From the NCBI GenBank assembly GCA_001458075.1, contig LN899469.1, forward strand, positions 2,268,659 through 2,332,658: a stretch of 64,000 bases of DNA. Reading direction: 5' to 3'. This DNA is from Idiomarinaceae bacterium HL-53. GTDB taxonomy: Bacteria; Pseudomonadota; Gammaproteobacteria; Enterobacterales; Alteromonadaceae. The first letter of the stretch is position 1, and every line of letters starts with the position of its first letter. This document shows positions 54,923 to 64,000 of this stretch, one piece after another. The notes beneath the pieces were generated by a model, which saw nothing but the letters and a program-made list of their open reading frames with translations, made no database searches and had not been told where the DNA came from. Made by a program: the position numbers and the translations under genes.

Positions 54923-55263
54923 ATAGATTATTTGGCATTCCTAACTGTGACACCGTCAAGAAAGCACGTAAATGGCTTGAATCAAAAGCCGTCGACTTTA
55001 CCTTTCATGACTATCGCCAAACCCCTGTTCCGGCAACCACGCTCGAGGCATGGCTAGATCAGGTGGGAGTCGAAACACTGTTAAACACCCGCAGCACGAC
55101 TTGGCGTAATCTTCCCGATGCAGATAAGCAAGAACTCACTCCAGCGCGAACGATTCATTTGTTACAGAGTAATCCGACGCTCATTAAGCGCCCTGTACTG
55201 GTTCATGAGCGAGGAATTGAAGTTGGCTTTAAAGAAGCACGTTACGCCGAGTTATTTGCATGA
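54919..55263 (+). CDS. yffB: ArsC/Spx-family protein YffB
   Basis: 114 residues. Thioredoxin-like ArsC fold with N-terminal [16 protein letters not shown] (single redox Cys) and [10 protein letters not shown] near the end. Function of YffB is not settled; glutathione-dependent reductase activity has been proposed. Overlaps both the preceding gene and dapE by 4 bases, giving strong translational coupling; yffB-dapE linkage is conserved in gammaproteobacteria. Confidence 0.92.
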   Translation: MNRLFGIPNCDTVKKARKWLESKAVDFTFHDYRQTPVPATTLEAWLDQVGVETLLNTRSTTWRNLPDADKQELTPARTIHLLQSNPTLIKRPVLVHERGIEVGFKEARYAELFA

Positions 55264-56396
55264 ACCAAATCCATCCTACCCTCGCATTAGCGCGTGAGCT
55301 CATTGCACGCCCATCGGTTACCCCAGAAGATTGTGGCTGCCAAGTATTGCTCGGTGAACGCTTAGCAAAACTCGGTTTCGAGCTCGAGACGATGGTATTT
55401 GAAGACACGACAAACTTATGGGCAAGAAAAGGTCGTGCAGAGCCACTGTTTTGTTTTGCTGGTCACACCGACGTTGTGCCTGCCGGACCAGAGCATGCTT
55501 GGCATACGCCGCCATTTGAACCGACCGATCAAGACGGTTATTTATATGGCCGCGGCGCGGCTGATATGAAAGGGAGCTTGGCAGCCATGGTGGTGGCGAT
55601 GGAGAATTTTATTCATGCCCACCCAAATCATCAAGGTAGTCTCGCATTTTTGCTTACCAGTGATGAAGAAGGTCCTTTCATTAACGGTACGACACGAGTC
55701 ATTGACACACTTGAAGCAAGAAACGAGAAAATCACTTGGTGCATTGTCGGCGAGCCTTCAAGCACCGAGCAATGTGGTGATGTCATTAAATATGGTCGCC
55801 GAGGTAGCCTAAGCGGTTCACTCACCATTCGTGGAATTCAAGGTCATGTTGCATACCCTCATTTGGCTATAAATCCAATTCATGATGCCGCGCCAGCTCT
55901 CGCTCATTTAGCGTCGGAACTGTGGGATCAAGGTAACCATGCCTTCCCTCCTACGAGTTTTCAAATTTCCGATATTCGAGCAGGAACCGGCGCAGGAAAT
56001 GTGATACCCGGCGAACTTTGGGTACAGTTTAATTTACGCTTTAGCACTGAATCTACCGCAGAACAGCTCATGGAAAGAATCGATCGCATACTGCACCAAC
56101 ACAAACTCGATTTTCATATCGATTGGAAGTTAAATGGGCAACCTTTTTTAACGGACCATGGTCAATTACTAGCCGCAGCGACCGAGTCGGTGAAGTCTGT
56201 AACAGGTATTGACACAGAGCTGTCAACTGCAGGCGGAACCTCTGATGGGCGCTTTATTGCACCAACGGGGGCGCAAGTGATTGAGCTTGGCCCGGTAAAT
56301 GCCACGATTCATAAAGCAAATGAGCGAGTTAGCCACCGTGATTTAGAAACGCTTACTTTAATTTATGAAGACATTCTAGTTAAGTTGATGGGATAA
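55260..56396 (+). CDS. dapE: Succinyl-diaminopimelate desuccinylase
   Basis: 378 residues. M20 metallopeptidase: [11 protein letters not shown] (metal His/Asp), [16 protein letters not shown] (catalytic Glu), IVGEPSS, and the C-terminal [16 protein letters not shown] with metal His. It releases succinate from N-succinyl-LL-diaminopimelate in lysine and peptidoglycan precursor synthesis. The dimerisation domain (about 180-290) is complete. Works in the same pathway as dapA further along. Confidence 0.97.
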   Translation: MNQIHPTLALARELIARPSVTPEDCGCQVLLGERLAKLGFELETMVFEDTTNLWARKGRAEPLFCFAGHTDVVPAGPEHAWHTPPFEPTDQDGYLYGRGAADMKGSLAAMVVAMENFIHAHPNHQGSLAFLLTSDEEGPFINGTTRVIDTLEARNEKITWCIVGEPSSTEQCGDVIKYGRRGSLSGSLTIRGIQGHVAYPHLAINPIHDAAPALAHLASELWDQGNHAFPPTSFQISDIRAGTGAGNVIPGELWVQFNLRFSTESTAEQLMERIDRILHQHKLDFHIDWKLNGQPFLTDHGQLLAAATESVKSVTGIDTELSTAGGTSDGRFIAPTGAQVIELGPVNATIHKANERVSHRDLETLTLIYEDILVKLMG

Positions 56397-56402
56397 TGTT
56401 AA

Positions 56403-57080
56403 GTGACCAATAGCCAATTATATGGTTTAAGTGAAGACCACCTGATTGCCATCGATAGCGTTCATAAACTACAACCAGAGGCGGCCGCTGCATTTAGTTG
56501 CATGCAACAAGCAGCAAAAGAAGACGGTGTTCAAATCGAAATTGCGAGTAGTTTTCGAGGGTTTGATCGGCAGTTGGCTATTTGGAATCGAAAGTTCAAC
56601 AGTGAGACTTTGTCCTGTCTAGAGCCTCAGGCTCGTATCGAAAGTATCATGCGTTGGTCTGCATTACCGGGAACGAGCCGACATCATTGGGGAACTGATT
56701 GCGATTTATATGACCCAACACAATTACAGGGTGCAACACTGCAACTTGAACCTTGGGAATATGAAGTAGGCGGCCCCTGCGCTGAAGTATTTGATTGGCT
56801 CCAAACACATGCACTTCAGTTTGGCTTCTATCGCCCGTATGCAACAGATTTAGGCGGCGTTGCTCCAGAGCCGTGGCATTGGAGCTATGCGCCCCTCTCA
56901 GAGACTTGCCGACAAGCGTTTAATGCAGACGAACTCGGTCAGTTGCTGGCAACGCGGGCATTATTGGGTAAAGAGTTAGTTCTGCCGCGGCTCTTAGAAC
57001 AAGTAACAAGATACGTGAAAACGGTCGACCCTGCTCCACAAGCGCAAGTAGATTCAGGAATAAAACAACAAAAACAATAG
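56403..57080 (+). CDS. M15-family D-alanyl-D-alanine carboxypeptidase
   Basis: 225 residues, GTG start. VanY/M15B signatures: ASSFRGFDRQLAIW, PGTSRHHWGTDCDLYD (zinc His and Asp) and EPWHWSYAP (third zinc ligand region). It should trim D-Ala from peptidoglycan stem peptides. No clear signal peptide is seen at this start, which is unusual for a wall enzyme. Six bases after dapE, so in the same operon. Confidence 0.88.
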   Translation: MTNSQLYGLSEDHLIAIDSVHKLQPEAAAAFSCMQQAAKEDGVQIEIASSFRGFDRQLAIWNRKFNSETLSCLEPQARIESIMRWSALPGTSRHHWGTDCDLYDPTQLQGATLQLEPWEYEVGGPCAEVFDWLQTHALQFGFYRPYATDLGGVAPEPWHWSYAPLSETCRQAFNADELGQLLATRALLGKELVLPRLLEQVTRYVKTVDPAPQAQVDSGIKQQKQ

Positions 57081-57093
57081 CGAGGCGAAAATA

Positions 57094-57273
57094 ATGTCTG
57101 GATGGGCGGTCTTCTTAATTATTGCACTCGTGCTTGGAATTATCGTGAGTAATATTTTGTTGGTGAAGTACACCGCGAATATGAAAATGCCTGACGTTCG
57201 CGACCCTATGGCAAGCCATAAGAAAACGAGCAATCAGGCATCCGAAAATGAAGAGGACGAAACGAAAGACTAA
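57094..57273 (+). CDS. DUF2897 small membrane protein
   Basis: 59 residues, ATG at 57094 with GAGGCGAAA upstream. One membrane helix (about 5-23, [18 protein letters not shown]) and a polar, acidic tail. The position between dapE and purC matches YpfN/DUF2897 genes. Its stop overlaps the purC stop by 4 bases. Confidence 0.8.
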   Translation: MSGWAVFLIIALVLGIIVSNILLVKYTANMKMPDVRDPMASHKKTSNQASENEEDETKD

Positions 57274-57280
57274 GCTTTCG
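57263..57280. terminator. Hairpin across the overlapping DUF2897 / purC stops
   Basis: CGAAAG (57263-57268) and CTTTCG (57275-57280) flank both stop codons; short stem usable in both directions. Confidence 0.45.
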
Positions 57281-57989
57281 GAAGCTCAAGCCCTAACCGT
57301 TGAGCAACTTCTTCATACGCTTCAACAACACCACCCAAGCCTTGACGGAAACGGTCTTTGTCCAGCTTCTTCCGAGTTTCCTTATCCCATAACCGACAAC
57401 CATCTGGGCTAAATTCATCCCCTAAGACTACTTGGCCTTTGAAGATACCGAATTCGAGCTTATAGTCGACTAAGAGCATACCCGCGTTGTCGAACCAAGG
57501 CGTCAGCACATCATTCACCGCAAAGGTTAAGCGCTTCATTTCTGCTAGTTGCTCAGCAGTCGCCCACCCAAAAGCAATTGCATGGCTCTCATTCACCATT
57601 GGATCGTGCAAAGCATCATTCTTCAGAAACAGTTCAAAGGTAGGCGGTGTCAGCGTTAAGCCTTCCTCTACGCCGAGGCGTCTCACCAAAGAGCCGGCAG
57701 CATAATTACGAACGACGCACTCCACCGGAATCATGTCCAATTTTTTCACAAGACAAGCGTTATCGGAGAGTAATTTCTCCATTTGTGTTGGGATACCCGC
57801 CGCTGCGAGCTTTTCCATCACAAAATGATTGAACCGATTATTCACCATACCTTTACGGGCGAGCTGTTCAATTCGCTCGCCGTCAAAGGCAGAAGTGTCG
57901 TCTCTGAATTCGAGAATCAAGTAGTCCGGGTTGTCTGTTAAGAAAACCGTTTTTGCCTTTCCTCGGTATAACTCGCTTTCTTTGTTCAT
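57270..57989 (-). CDS. purC: Phosphoribosylaminoimidazole-succinocarboxamide synthase
   Basis: 239 residues. SAICAR synthetase signatures: [45 protein letters not shown] and [12 protein letters not shown]. It joins CAIR and aspartate with ATP in purine synthesis. 14 bases downstream of bamC; dapA-bamC-purC order is as in E. coli. Confidence 0.97.
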   Translation of the reverse strand: MNKESELYRGKAKTVFLTDNPDYLILEFRDDTSAFDGERIEQLARKGMVNNRFNHFVMEKLAAAGIPTQMEKLLSDNACLVKKLDMIPVECVVRNYAAGSLVRRLGVEEGLTLTPPTFELFLKNDALHDPMVNESHAIAFGWATAEQLAEMKRLTFAVNDVLTPWFDNAGMLLVDYKLEFGIFKGQVVLGDEFSPDGCRLWDKETRKKLDKDRFRQGLGGVVEAYEEVAQRLGLELPKA

Positions 57990-58003
57990 AACGCTCTCAA
58001 ATA

Positions 58004-59110
58004 CTAGTTTCGCTCAGCGCGAAAAGCCTCGACCACAAATGGATACCAAGCCTGAAGTTGCTCCGCACTCAGTGCTTCGTCTTCAATCTTGGGAATTACA
58101 TATACTTGTTCATCACGATCGTCTAATAAGAAACGTACTTCGCTACCCTCTTCAAGCCCTAACGGTCCCATTTCATCGCCCTTCCAGAATGCAAGACGGC
58201 TAAACCAAGAACGCTCTGAGAAAGGATTATAAGTGGTATAATAAATTCCTTCAGACTGATTAAGATCTTCAATGTCGAAACCAAGCGCTTCAAGCATTTC
58301 GGGGAACAGTACCCAAGCATTGCTAAAATCAGTATTCATCACAAATGCAGGTTCGTCGTTCGTAGACACACCCGTTTGAATATCAATATTACGGTCCGAG
58401 AACACGGCACGATTCGTTTGGTAGCTGCGCTCAAGCTCTAAGCTCACATCGTTTAAGAGATCGCGTTCTAACATGCGTTCGAAATTCATAGGAACAGACT
58501 GCGTTTGACCGTCCACGATCCAGGTCGGCTCAATGGCCTTCGCCGTTAACGCCCCACTCCGGCCATGTCCAGCAACCGTGAAGGTAAGCTCAAACGCTTG
58601 CTCAGACTCAGTCACTATTTTGTCTCGGTTCAAGACATTCGCAAGACCAGGACGACTGCGCTCATATTGAAGGATAGTAAAACGCTCAGTGATAATCGTG
58701 TTCGTTTCACGATCACGCTCGTATGAAACGCCGAGACGATCGACCACGTCGATCATATGCTCCCACACCGAGTTACTTAAGTTTGCAATCCCGTCTACAG
58801 TATCTAAATAAATAACGGATTCACGAGAACTTTCTTCTACGCGACTCCCCGGAGCGACGGCTAGTAATTGTCGCGGCGGTCGAATGGAGACGTCATCACC
58901 AATGACCGCATCGTCGGCAGCTGTTGGCAACAAAGGGACAGCGTAAATCGCTGTATCAGTTTGTAGCTCCAAACCTTCGGGCGTTTCTAACTGGTCACGT
59001 TCAGGGATATTGACATAGTCGAACGTGCCATCTGGCTTGTCATACTGTGCACTAGAACACGCGGTAAGGACTAATCCTGCAAACAGCGGCAGGAAGCGAC
59101 TTAATTTCAT
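58004..59110 (-). CDS. bamC: Outer-membrane assembly lipoprotein BamC
   Basis: 368 residues. Lipoprotein signal with lipobox LTAC, then the conserved unstructured N-terminal segment ([15 protein letters not shown]), and two helix-grip domains (about 100-215 and 245-365). BamC is an accessory of the BAM complex, lying on BamD. Length is slightly above E. coli NlpB (344). Ten bases after dapA. Confidence 0.93.
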   Translation of the reverse strand: MKLSRFLPLFAGLVLTACSSAQYDKPDGTFDYVNIPERDQLETPEGLELQTDTAIYAVPLLPTAADDAVIGDDVSIRPPRQLLAVAPGSRVEESSRESVIYLDTVDGIANLSNSVWEHMIDVVDRLGVSYERDRETNTIITERFTILQYERSRPGLANVLNRDKIVTESEQAFELTFTVAGHGRSGALTAKAIEPTWIVDGQTQSVPMNFERMLERDLLNDVSLELERSYQTNRAVFSDRNIDIQTGVSTNDEPAFVMNTDFSNAWVLFPEMLEALGFDIEDLNQSEGIYYTTYNPFSERSWFSRLAFWKGDEMGPLGLEEGSEVRFLLDDRDEQVYVIPKIEDEALSAEQLQAWYPFVVEAFRAERN

Positions 59111-59120
59111 GGAAACTCCG

Positions 59121-59999
59121 TTATTTTAATAATCCGGCTTTAGTTAACGCCTGTTCGATTGTTTTTTGACTCGCAAGTTCCGGCGGAACTAAAGGTAATC
59201 TATAATTGGCTTCTAACCAGCCTAATCTTGCCATGGCCCATTTCACCGGAATGGGGTTCGCTTCAATAAACAGCGATTCATGCAATGCTTGCATTTGCGC
59301 GTCCGCCTCACGGGCATCCATTTCATCTTGGCGACGCCCCGCGTCGACCATCGCTTTCATGAGCTTCGGTGTCAGGTTTGCCGTTACGCTGATCACACCG
59401 TGGCCACCCGCAAGCACGAAATCACAGGCGGTCGGATCATCACCGCTGAGTTGAATAAAATCATGCCCACACAATTTAGATATTTCACTCACTCGTTCCA
59501 CAATACCGGTTGCTTCCTTGATACCGATGATATTTGGAATGCTAGCCAGCTCTGCCACCATGTCAGGTAGCAAATCACAACAGGTTCTGCCAGGCACGTT
59601 ATAAAGAATTTGCGGTAAATCGCTTGCTTCTGCGCAAGCTTGGTAGTGAGCGAAAAGGCCACGCCGACTGGGCTTATTATAATAAGGTGTGACGTTCAGG
59701 AATCCATCGACGCCAAGCGGTGCAATACGTTCCGTCAATTGTACTGCCTCAGAGGTTGAATTTGAGCCGTTCCCTGCCACCACTTTAATGCGTCCAGCGG
59801 CAACTTCAACCGTTGCTCGCACAACATCTACATGCTCATCATGGCTTAGAGTGGTTGACTCACCGGTGGTGCCTACTGAAACGATCGCATCGGTGCCTTG
59901 TTGAATGTGAAACTCAACCAAATCCGCTAGCAATGCGTAATCTACATTGCCTTGGCTAGTAAATGGGGTGACTAGTGCCACCATACTGCCAGTCAACAT
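59121..59999 (-). CDS. dapA: 4-hydroxy-tetrahydrodipicolinate synthase
   Basis: 292 residues from the ATG at 59999, with a perfect AGGAGG eight bases upstream; the longer frame to 60056 is rejected. TIM barrel with GTTGEST, Tyr in LYNVPGRT and Schiff-base Lys in IIGIKEATG. It condenses pyruvate and aspartate semialdehyde, first step to diaminopimelate and lysine. First gene of dapA-bamC-purC. No lysine riboswitch is visible upstream. Confidence 0.97.
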   Translation of the reverse strand: MLTGSMVALVTPFTSQGNVDYALLADLVEFHIQQGTDAIVSVGTTGESTTLSHDEHVDVVRATVEVAAGRIKVVAGNGSNSTSEAVQLTERIAPLGVDGFLNVTPYYNKPSRRGLFAHYQACAEASDLPQILYNVPGRTCCDLLPDMVAELASIPNIIGIKEATGIVERVSEISKLCGHDFIQLSGDDPTACDFVLAGGHGVISVTANLTPKLMKAMVDAGRRQDEMDAREADAQMQALHESLFIEANPIPVKWAMARLGWLEANYRLPLVPPELASQKTIEQALTKAGLLK

Positions 60000-60141
60000 G
60001 CTTTCTACCTCCTGAATTAAGCGCACAATGTTACGTGTGCAGGAGCAGAATGACAAGCGTTCTGCCTTGGTGAATCGTTTCTGATTGTGTTAAAAATGAG
60101 TACAGAGAGCAATTTTTTGAATGAAACCTTTAGGAGATATC

Positions 60142-60603
60142 ATGCAAACATTAACGGCGGGCGCAAAAGCCCCTGATTTCACGCTTTTGAATCAAGAGGG
60201 TGAAGAGGTAAACTTAAACCAACTTCTCACTCAAGGCCGCGTTCTTGTCTACTTTTATCCACGCGCAATGACCCCAGGTTGTACAGTGCAAGCCCAAAAT
60301 TTACGTGACCAGAAGGAAGCGCTTGCCGAGAAAAATACAATTGTTGTCGGTATCAGTACAGACACACCTAAAAAGCTTGCGAAATTTGTCGAACGCGACG
60401 CGTTGAACTTCACTTTATTGAGCGACGAAGACCACGCAGTTGCTGATGCGTTCGGTGTTTGGGGGCCAAAGAAATTCATGGGGCGAGTAAGCGATGGTAT
60501 TCACCGCACCAGTTTCCTCATTGAGCAAGACGGCACCATTAGCAAAGTGTTTGATAAATTCAAAACCAAAGACCACCATGAAGTGGTCCTTGCTGCACTC
60601 TAG
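60142..60603 (+). CDS. bcp: Thiol peroxidase Bcp (peroxiredoxin)
   Basis: 153 residues from the ATG at 60142 (AGGAGATATC upstream). Peroxiredoxin: PDFTLLNQEGEEV, peroxidatic Cys in FYPRAMTPGCTVQAQ, and HRTSFLIEQDG. The usual resolving Cys five residues later is replaced by Gln, so it may work as a 1-Cys enzyme. It reduces hydroperoxides with thioredoxin. Divergent from dapA; its stop overlaps that of perM. Confidence 0.95.
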   Translation: MQTLTAGAKAPDFTLLNQEGEEVNLNQLLTQGRVLVYFYPRAMTPGCTVQAQNLRDQKEALAEKNTIVVGISTDTPKKLAKFVERDALNFTLLSDEDHAVADAFGVWGPKKFMGRVSDGIHRTSFLIEQDGTISKVFDKFKTKDHHEVVLAAL

Positions 60604-61691
60604 TTCGATATATCTTGCTCGGAGTTGTTCTCGAATAACTCCGAGCGATGCTCAGAAAAGGCCGTAATCACCGCTTTCACCAAACTTGCCAATGGAATCG
60701 CAAAAAACACGCCCCAAAAACCCCAAATAGCGCCGAAGAGCAGTACCGCCGCAATAATGTAAACTGGGTGCAAACTCACCGCTTCAGAGAACAACAAGGG
60801 CACCAGAACATTGCCGTCGAGCGCTTGAATAATTAGATAGGCAGCAACCAACCAAACTAAGGTCATTGAAGGACCAAATTGGAACAAACCAACGAGCGCA
60901 ACCGGAATTGTTACCACCGCGGCACCGATATAAGGTACAAGCACTGAGAAACCAACGAGCACCGCAAGTAATGCCGCATATTGCAACTCAAAGAAAGAGA
61001 ATACGATAAAGGTCACTACACCGACGATAACGATCTCGAGAGATTTGCCACGAATGTAATTCATGATTTGCAAATTCATTTCATGCCCGACCTGTTGAAT
61101 CATTTTGCGCTGATCGGGCAGCACCCGTCCAAAGTGCGACAATAAAATCACTTTGTCTTTGAGCATAAAAAAGACCATCAGCGGCACAATAATGCAGTAC
61201 ACAAGAAGCGTCGCGAACATGTAGAGGGTACCCAGAGAACGATCTAGCAAGCCTTGGCCAATGGCGAGCAAGCGGTTATTGATACGTTGCGTAAATAACT
61301 CAATCTGGCGTGGTTCTATAAACGAAGGCGCAAATTCCTCAGCTCTTTCAGCAAGGTCTTGCCAAGCTTCTGCTATTAGAGGTAACTCCTGCAAAAGTGT
61401 AACGCTTTGTTGCCAAATGACCGGCACGAGAAAAACGATCAGTAGAACAAAGAGTGTCATGAAGAGTGTAAAAACCAAAAGTACTGCTGGCAATCTCTTT
61501 AGCCCGAGACGTTCGCATTTGCCAACAGGCCACTCCAACAAATAAGCGAGCGCAATTGCAGCAATCATTGGAGCAAGTATATTTCCCCAAACCACGATGA
61601 CACCGAAGCTAATGAAGAGTAATAAGGCAAGCGCCACTGAATTCGGATCAGAAAAGCGCTTTTGAAACCAATTCTTTAAATACTCAAGCAT
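60600..61691 (-). CDS. perM: PerM / AI-2E family transporter
   Basis: 363 residues, eight or so membrane segments with the family core (PMIAAIALAYLLEWPV, PLMVFFMLKDK, GKSLEIVIVGVVTF, VPYIGAAVVTIPVAL, PVYIIAAVLLFGAIWGFWGVF). PerM-type proteins are inner-membrane exporters or permeases of uncertain substrate. bcp-perM-bepA order is common in Alteromonadales. Its coding end contains the hairpin at 60617-60646. Confidence 0.9.
   Translation of the reverse strand: MLEYLKNWFQKRFSDPNSVALALLLFISFGVIVVWGNILAPMIAAIALAYLLEWPVGKCERLGLKRLPAVLLVFTLFMTLFVLLIVFLVPVIWQQSVTLLQELPLIAEAWQDLAERAEEFAPSFIEPRQIELFTQRINNRLLAIGQGLLDRSLGTLYMFATLLVYCIIVPLMVFFMLKDKVILLSHFGRVLPDQRKMIQQVGHEMNLQIMNYIRGKSLEIVIVGVVTFIVFSFFELQYAALLAVLVGFSVLVPYIGAAVVTIPVALVGLFQFGPSMTLVWLVAAYLIIQALDGNVLVPLLFSEAVSLHPVYIIAAVLLFGAIWGFWGVFFAIPLASLVKAVITAFSEHRSELFENNSEQDISN
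60617..60646. terminator. Inverted repeat inside the perM coding end, likely bcp terminator
   Basis: GCTCGGAGTT (60617-60626) and AACTCCGAGC (60637-60646) are perfect 10-bp arms with a 10-base loop, 14 bases after the bcp stop but inside the convergent perM gene. Confidence 0.6.
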
Positions 61692-61876
61692 TCCTTACCT
61701 CTTAGCCGAACTTTGTCGGAAGTTTTATATTACCACAGCAAGGCTAAAAAACAGTGACGCGCGTTCGACTCTTTCAATACATTCACGTAAATTATACGCT
61801 AAAGATGAACTCTTATAACGTTTACCTATCTTAATTAGACGTTACCGAGCCGTTAAAATCGTAGTGAAGGAAGTTA
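61692..61876. promoter_or_regulatory. Divergent promoter region of perM and bepA
   Basis: 185 bases between divergent starts, AT-rich near bepA; bepA has GAAGGAAG eight bases upstream of its ATG. No specific operator was recognised. Confidence 0.35.
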
Positions 61877-63364
61877 ATGCCGAAGCTAAGCATCCCCTTT
61901 CGCAAACTAACACCAGTCGCCCTCGCGATTGGCGTGCTTTTGCTCCCCGCTCATTCAAGCGTGGCTCAGCAGTCACAAATTCGGGTCCCTGAGCTAGGTG
62001 TAGGGGGCGGCGGAACGCTCTCTTTGAGTCGTGAGCACATTATTGGCGATTTCTATATGCGCCAAATCCGTGCACTCGCTCCACTTGCGGACGACCCCGT
62101 GTTACGTGAATACCTGAGCACATTGGGGAACCGTTTGGTTATGCATACCGACAATGTGCGCCACCCTTTCAATTTCTTTTTAGTCAATGATCGCAGCATG
62201 AACGCATTTGCCTTTTTAGGCGGTCATGTAGGCATTCACACCGGCATTATCGCCGAGGCACAAACAGAATCGGAACTTGCTTCCGTTATAAGTCATGAAA
62301 TTGCACACGTAACACAACGCCATATCGCCCGCAACATGGAACGGATGAACGCGTCTGGCTCCCTCACTTTAGCGCAAATGGTGAGCGGTGTTGTTATTGG
62401 TATGATCAACCCTGCAGCTGGGATGGCGGCGCTTACGGCGAGTGTCGCCGGCGTTCAGCAGCGCCAGATTAACTTCACGCGTCAATTTGAGCTGGAAGCC
62501 GACCGCGTCGGGATGGAGGCACTCTATCGCGCAGGCTTTGACCCTGAGGGGGCGCCCGCCTTTTTTGGTCGCCTGGCTGAGCGTTACCGCTATACGAATA
62601 CGCCACCTCAATTTCTTATCACGCACCCGCTTCCAAATTCGAGGGTTGCAGACACGCGCGCACGCGCAATGCAATACGGCGATCGCAATGTAGAAACGAG
62701 TTTAGAGTTTGAGCTTGCCAAAGCTCGAATTCGAGTGCGTTATTCGGGCCGTGACGCAGCGGATATCCTAAAAGATCTGATTGCAGAGCGAGCAACACTG
62801 GTAGACACCACGCAAATCGAGGGAAATAATTACGGTCAGGTCCTTGCGTTGCTAGCAACTGGAGAAGCTGAACAAGCTTACAATTTAATCATGCCAATGC
62901 GGCGCGCTGAGCCGCTTAATCTCTTTTACCTCGACACGGAAACCGACATTCTGCTTGAGCTTGAACGGGAAAACGATGCCGTAGAAATACTGACCAAAGA
63001 ATATATGCGCCGGCCAAACAACCAAGTCGTCACACTAAACCTGGCTTATGCTGCGAATGCTGCAGGCGACTATACCTTGAGCCGCCGCGTGTTGAATAAT
63101 TTTCTCATCTACAACAAGGACGATATGGTAGCATGGTCGCTCCTGTTAGAAGCCTATGAGCGGCAGGGGCAAATTAATCGAATGCACGAAGCTCGTGCAG
63201 AAATGTATAGTTTGCGTGGCGATTTTCGTGCAGCGATTGAAGAACTTCACAACGCCATCAGTAAAACAGAAGAAGACCAAGACTTAACTCGCCAACGCAT
63301 GCAGGCCCGGATTGAACAATTCAGAGCACTTGAGAGCGAACGCGATCGCGTTGCGATGAACTAA
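61877..63364 (+). CDS. bepA: Periplasmic metalloprotease/chaperone BepA
   Basis: 495 residues. Signal peptide ending VAQQ (about residue 32), M48 protease domain with HEIAH (zinc site, about 140) and third ligand in ELEADRVGMEAL, then a C-terminal TPR region (about 320-490). BepA helps assemble LptD and degrades misassembled outer-membrane proteins; it acts near the BAM complex, fitting the nearby bamC. Length matches E. coli YfgC (487). Confidence 0.95.
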   Translation: MPKLSIPFRKLTPVALAIGVLLLPAHSSVAQQSQIRVPELGVGGGGTLSLSREHIIGDFYMRQIRALAPLADDPVLREYLSTLGNRLVMHTDNVRHPFNFFLVNDRSMNAFAFLGGHVGIHTGIIAEAQTESELASVISHEIAHVTQRHIARNMERMNASGSLTLAQMVSGVVIGMINPAAGMAALTASVAGVQQRQINFTRQFELEADRVGMEALYRAGFDPEGAPAFFGRLAERYRYTNTPPQFLITHPLPNSRVADTRARAMQYGDRNVETSLEFELAKARIRVRYSGRDAADILKDLIAERATLVDTTQIEGNNYGQVLALLATGEAEQAYNLIMPMRRAEPLNLFYLDTETDILLELERENDAVEILTKEYMRRPNNQVVTLNLAYAANAAGDYTLSRRVLNNFLIYNKDDMVAWSLLLEAYERQGQINRMHEARAEMYSLRGDFRAAIEELHNAISKTEEDQDLTRQRMQARIEQFRALESERDRVAMN

Positions 63365-63388
63365 TCGAAGTTGGAGTATTTATTTTTC

Positions 63389-63736
63389 ATGAAGACGACC
63401 ATTTATCACAATCCACGATGTTCAAAGAGCCGACAAACACTCGCCTTGTTAAATGAACAAGGTATCGAACCGGAAATCGTGGAGTATCTGAAAGCACCAC
63501 CGAGTGAAGCGGAATTAACCAACATTTTATCTCGCCTCGGCATGCCTCCTAAGGCGTTACTTCGAAAAGGTGAAGAGGAATATAAAGCGCTGAACTTGAA
63601 AAACTTCGACGATAACGATCCGAAGCTAATAGCGCTTATGGTGGCACATCCTAAATTGATCGAACGTCCTATCGTTGTGCATGGTACGAAGGCCGCTCTT
63701 GGCCGCCCACCTGAATCTGTTCTAGACATTCTTTAG
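63389..63736 (+). CDS. yfgD: ArsC-family arsenate reductase (YfgD-like)
   Basis: 115 residues from the ATG at 63389; a TTG at 63371 is in frame but less likely. Active-site motif HNPRCSKSRQTLALL and the three-Arg type end KLIERPIVVH. It belongs to the glutaredoxin-coupled arsenate reductase family; without ars genes nearby the real substrate may differ. Follows bepA by 24 bases as in E. coli. Confidence 0.92.
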   Translation: MKTTIYHNPRCSKSRQTLALLNEQGIEPEIVEYLKAPPSEAELTNILSRLGMPPKALLRKGEEEYKALNLKNFDDNDPKLIALMVAHPKLIERPIVVHGTKAALGRPPESVLDIL

Positions 63737-63743
63737 GCTCAAT

Positions 63744-64000
63744 ATGTTACCGAAAACATCGTCTTTTTATCGCAAACTCACGCTCATTTGCTACCCCCTC
63801 CTCACGCTTTATATGATTGCTTTAGTGGTGTGGCTGATGCCCAGTGAATTCCTACCCATTCCTTTAGCTTTAGTAATTTGGGTGGCGCCTCTGTTATTCC
63901 CGTTACGTGGAATTATCAAAGGCGATCCGTACACACATGCATGGGCAAACTTTGTGTTTACGCTTTATTTCTTGCATGGCTTCACCATTATTTATACGCA
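63744..64000 (+). CDS. DUF2069 membrane protein (3' end missing)
   Basis: ATG at 63744, frame open to the right edge (85 residues visible). Hydrophobic helices about 13-30, 36-53 and 66-85, with PLLFPLRGIIKGDPYTHAW, the DUF2069 signature (shown in part: FPLRGIIKGDPYTHAW). Uncharacterised inner-membrane family commonly downstream of yfgD. Seven bases after the yfgD stop, so same operon. Confidence 0.85.
   Translation, partial: MLPKTSSFYRKLTLICYPLLTLYMIALVVWLMPSEFLPIPLALVIWVAPLLFPLRGIIKGDPYTHAWANFVFTLYFLHGFTIIYT

Noticed and set aside
59999..60141. Lysine riboswitch upstream of dapA
   Set aside because: The gap to bcp is too short and no riboswitch-like conserved structure was seen.

Overview
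The window reads as a piece of the chromosome of a marine gammaproteobacterium of the Alteromonadales type, most likely Idiomarinaceae. This rests on the right-hand core block (a PTS-EIIA-like gene, yffB, dapE, a DUF2897 gene, purC, bamC, dapA, bcp, perM, bepA, yfgD, DUF2069), on aer, frmA/frmB and an AbgT transporter, and on many signalling genes. The genus is an inference; there is no rRNA in the window. Both ends cut through genes.

Layout. Positions 1-6,900 hold an envelope block: a propeller lipoprotein cut by the left edge, a phospholipase-D-like protein, a cold-shock protein, a DUF4236 protein with a small membrane protein, and a lipoprotein with eight Ig-like (BIG2) repeats.

Positions 6,990-20,830 form a defence island, all on the minus strand, bounded on the right by tRNA-Val(GAC). 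Read from the tRNA inwards it contains a BrxR/CapW-like WYL regulator, a short array of palindromic repeats, a RhuM protein with a Fic/Doc domain, a broken and truncated type I restriction subunit (hsdR), a complete type I Zorya operon (zorA, zorB, zorC, zorD), a stand-alone Mrr nuclease, an MqsR/MqsA-like toxin-antitoxin pair and a DUF3293 gene. The hsdR remnant and rhuM look like what is left of a type I restriction locus now occupied by Zorya. Zorya is a known anti-phage system: ZorAB is an ion-driven inner-membrane motor with a long cytoplasmic tail, and ZorC and ZorD act on invading DNA.

Positions 20,900-33,950 are metabolism and housekeeping: an unrecognised multi-pass membrane protein, a secreted choloylglycine-hydrolase-like amidase, glutathione-dependent formaldehyde detoxification (frmA, frmB, with a divergent LysR gene), trxC, an AbgT transporter, a chemoreceptor, a beta-CASP metallo-hydrolase and a DUF3667 membrane protein.

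Positions 33,960-50,920 are dominated by cyclic-di-GMP and sensory genes: an EAL phosphodiesterase with a degenerate GGDEF, two tandem paralogous propeller-type diguanylate cyclases, a decayed PAS-GGDEF-EAL pseudogene whose GGDEF motif was removed by a 10-base deletion, an Aer aerotaxis receptor, a divergent PAS-GGDEF gene with a consensus FNR box between them, an Lgt-like/TlpA fusion, a MoxR/VWA pair and a hybrid histidine kinase. The genes fit a network linking oxygen or redox sensing to motility and biofilm decisions.

Positions 51,000-64,000 are core genes: a Sel1-like protein, a patatin-like lipase, DUF3392, exonuclease III, YfbV/UPF0208, then the conserved dapE/dapA/bepA neighbourhood. 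Convergent gene pairs here and elsewhere are packed tail to tail, often with an inverted repeat inside or next to the coding ends that may serve as terminator.
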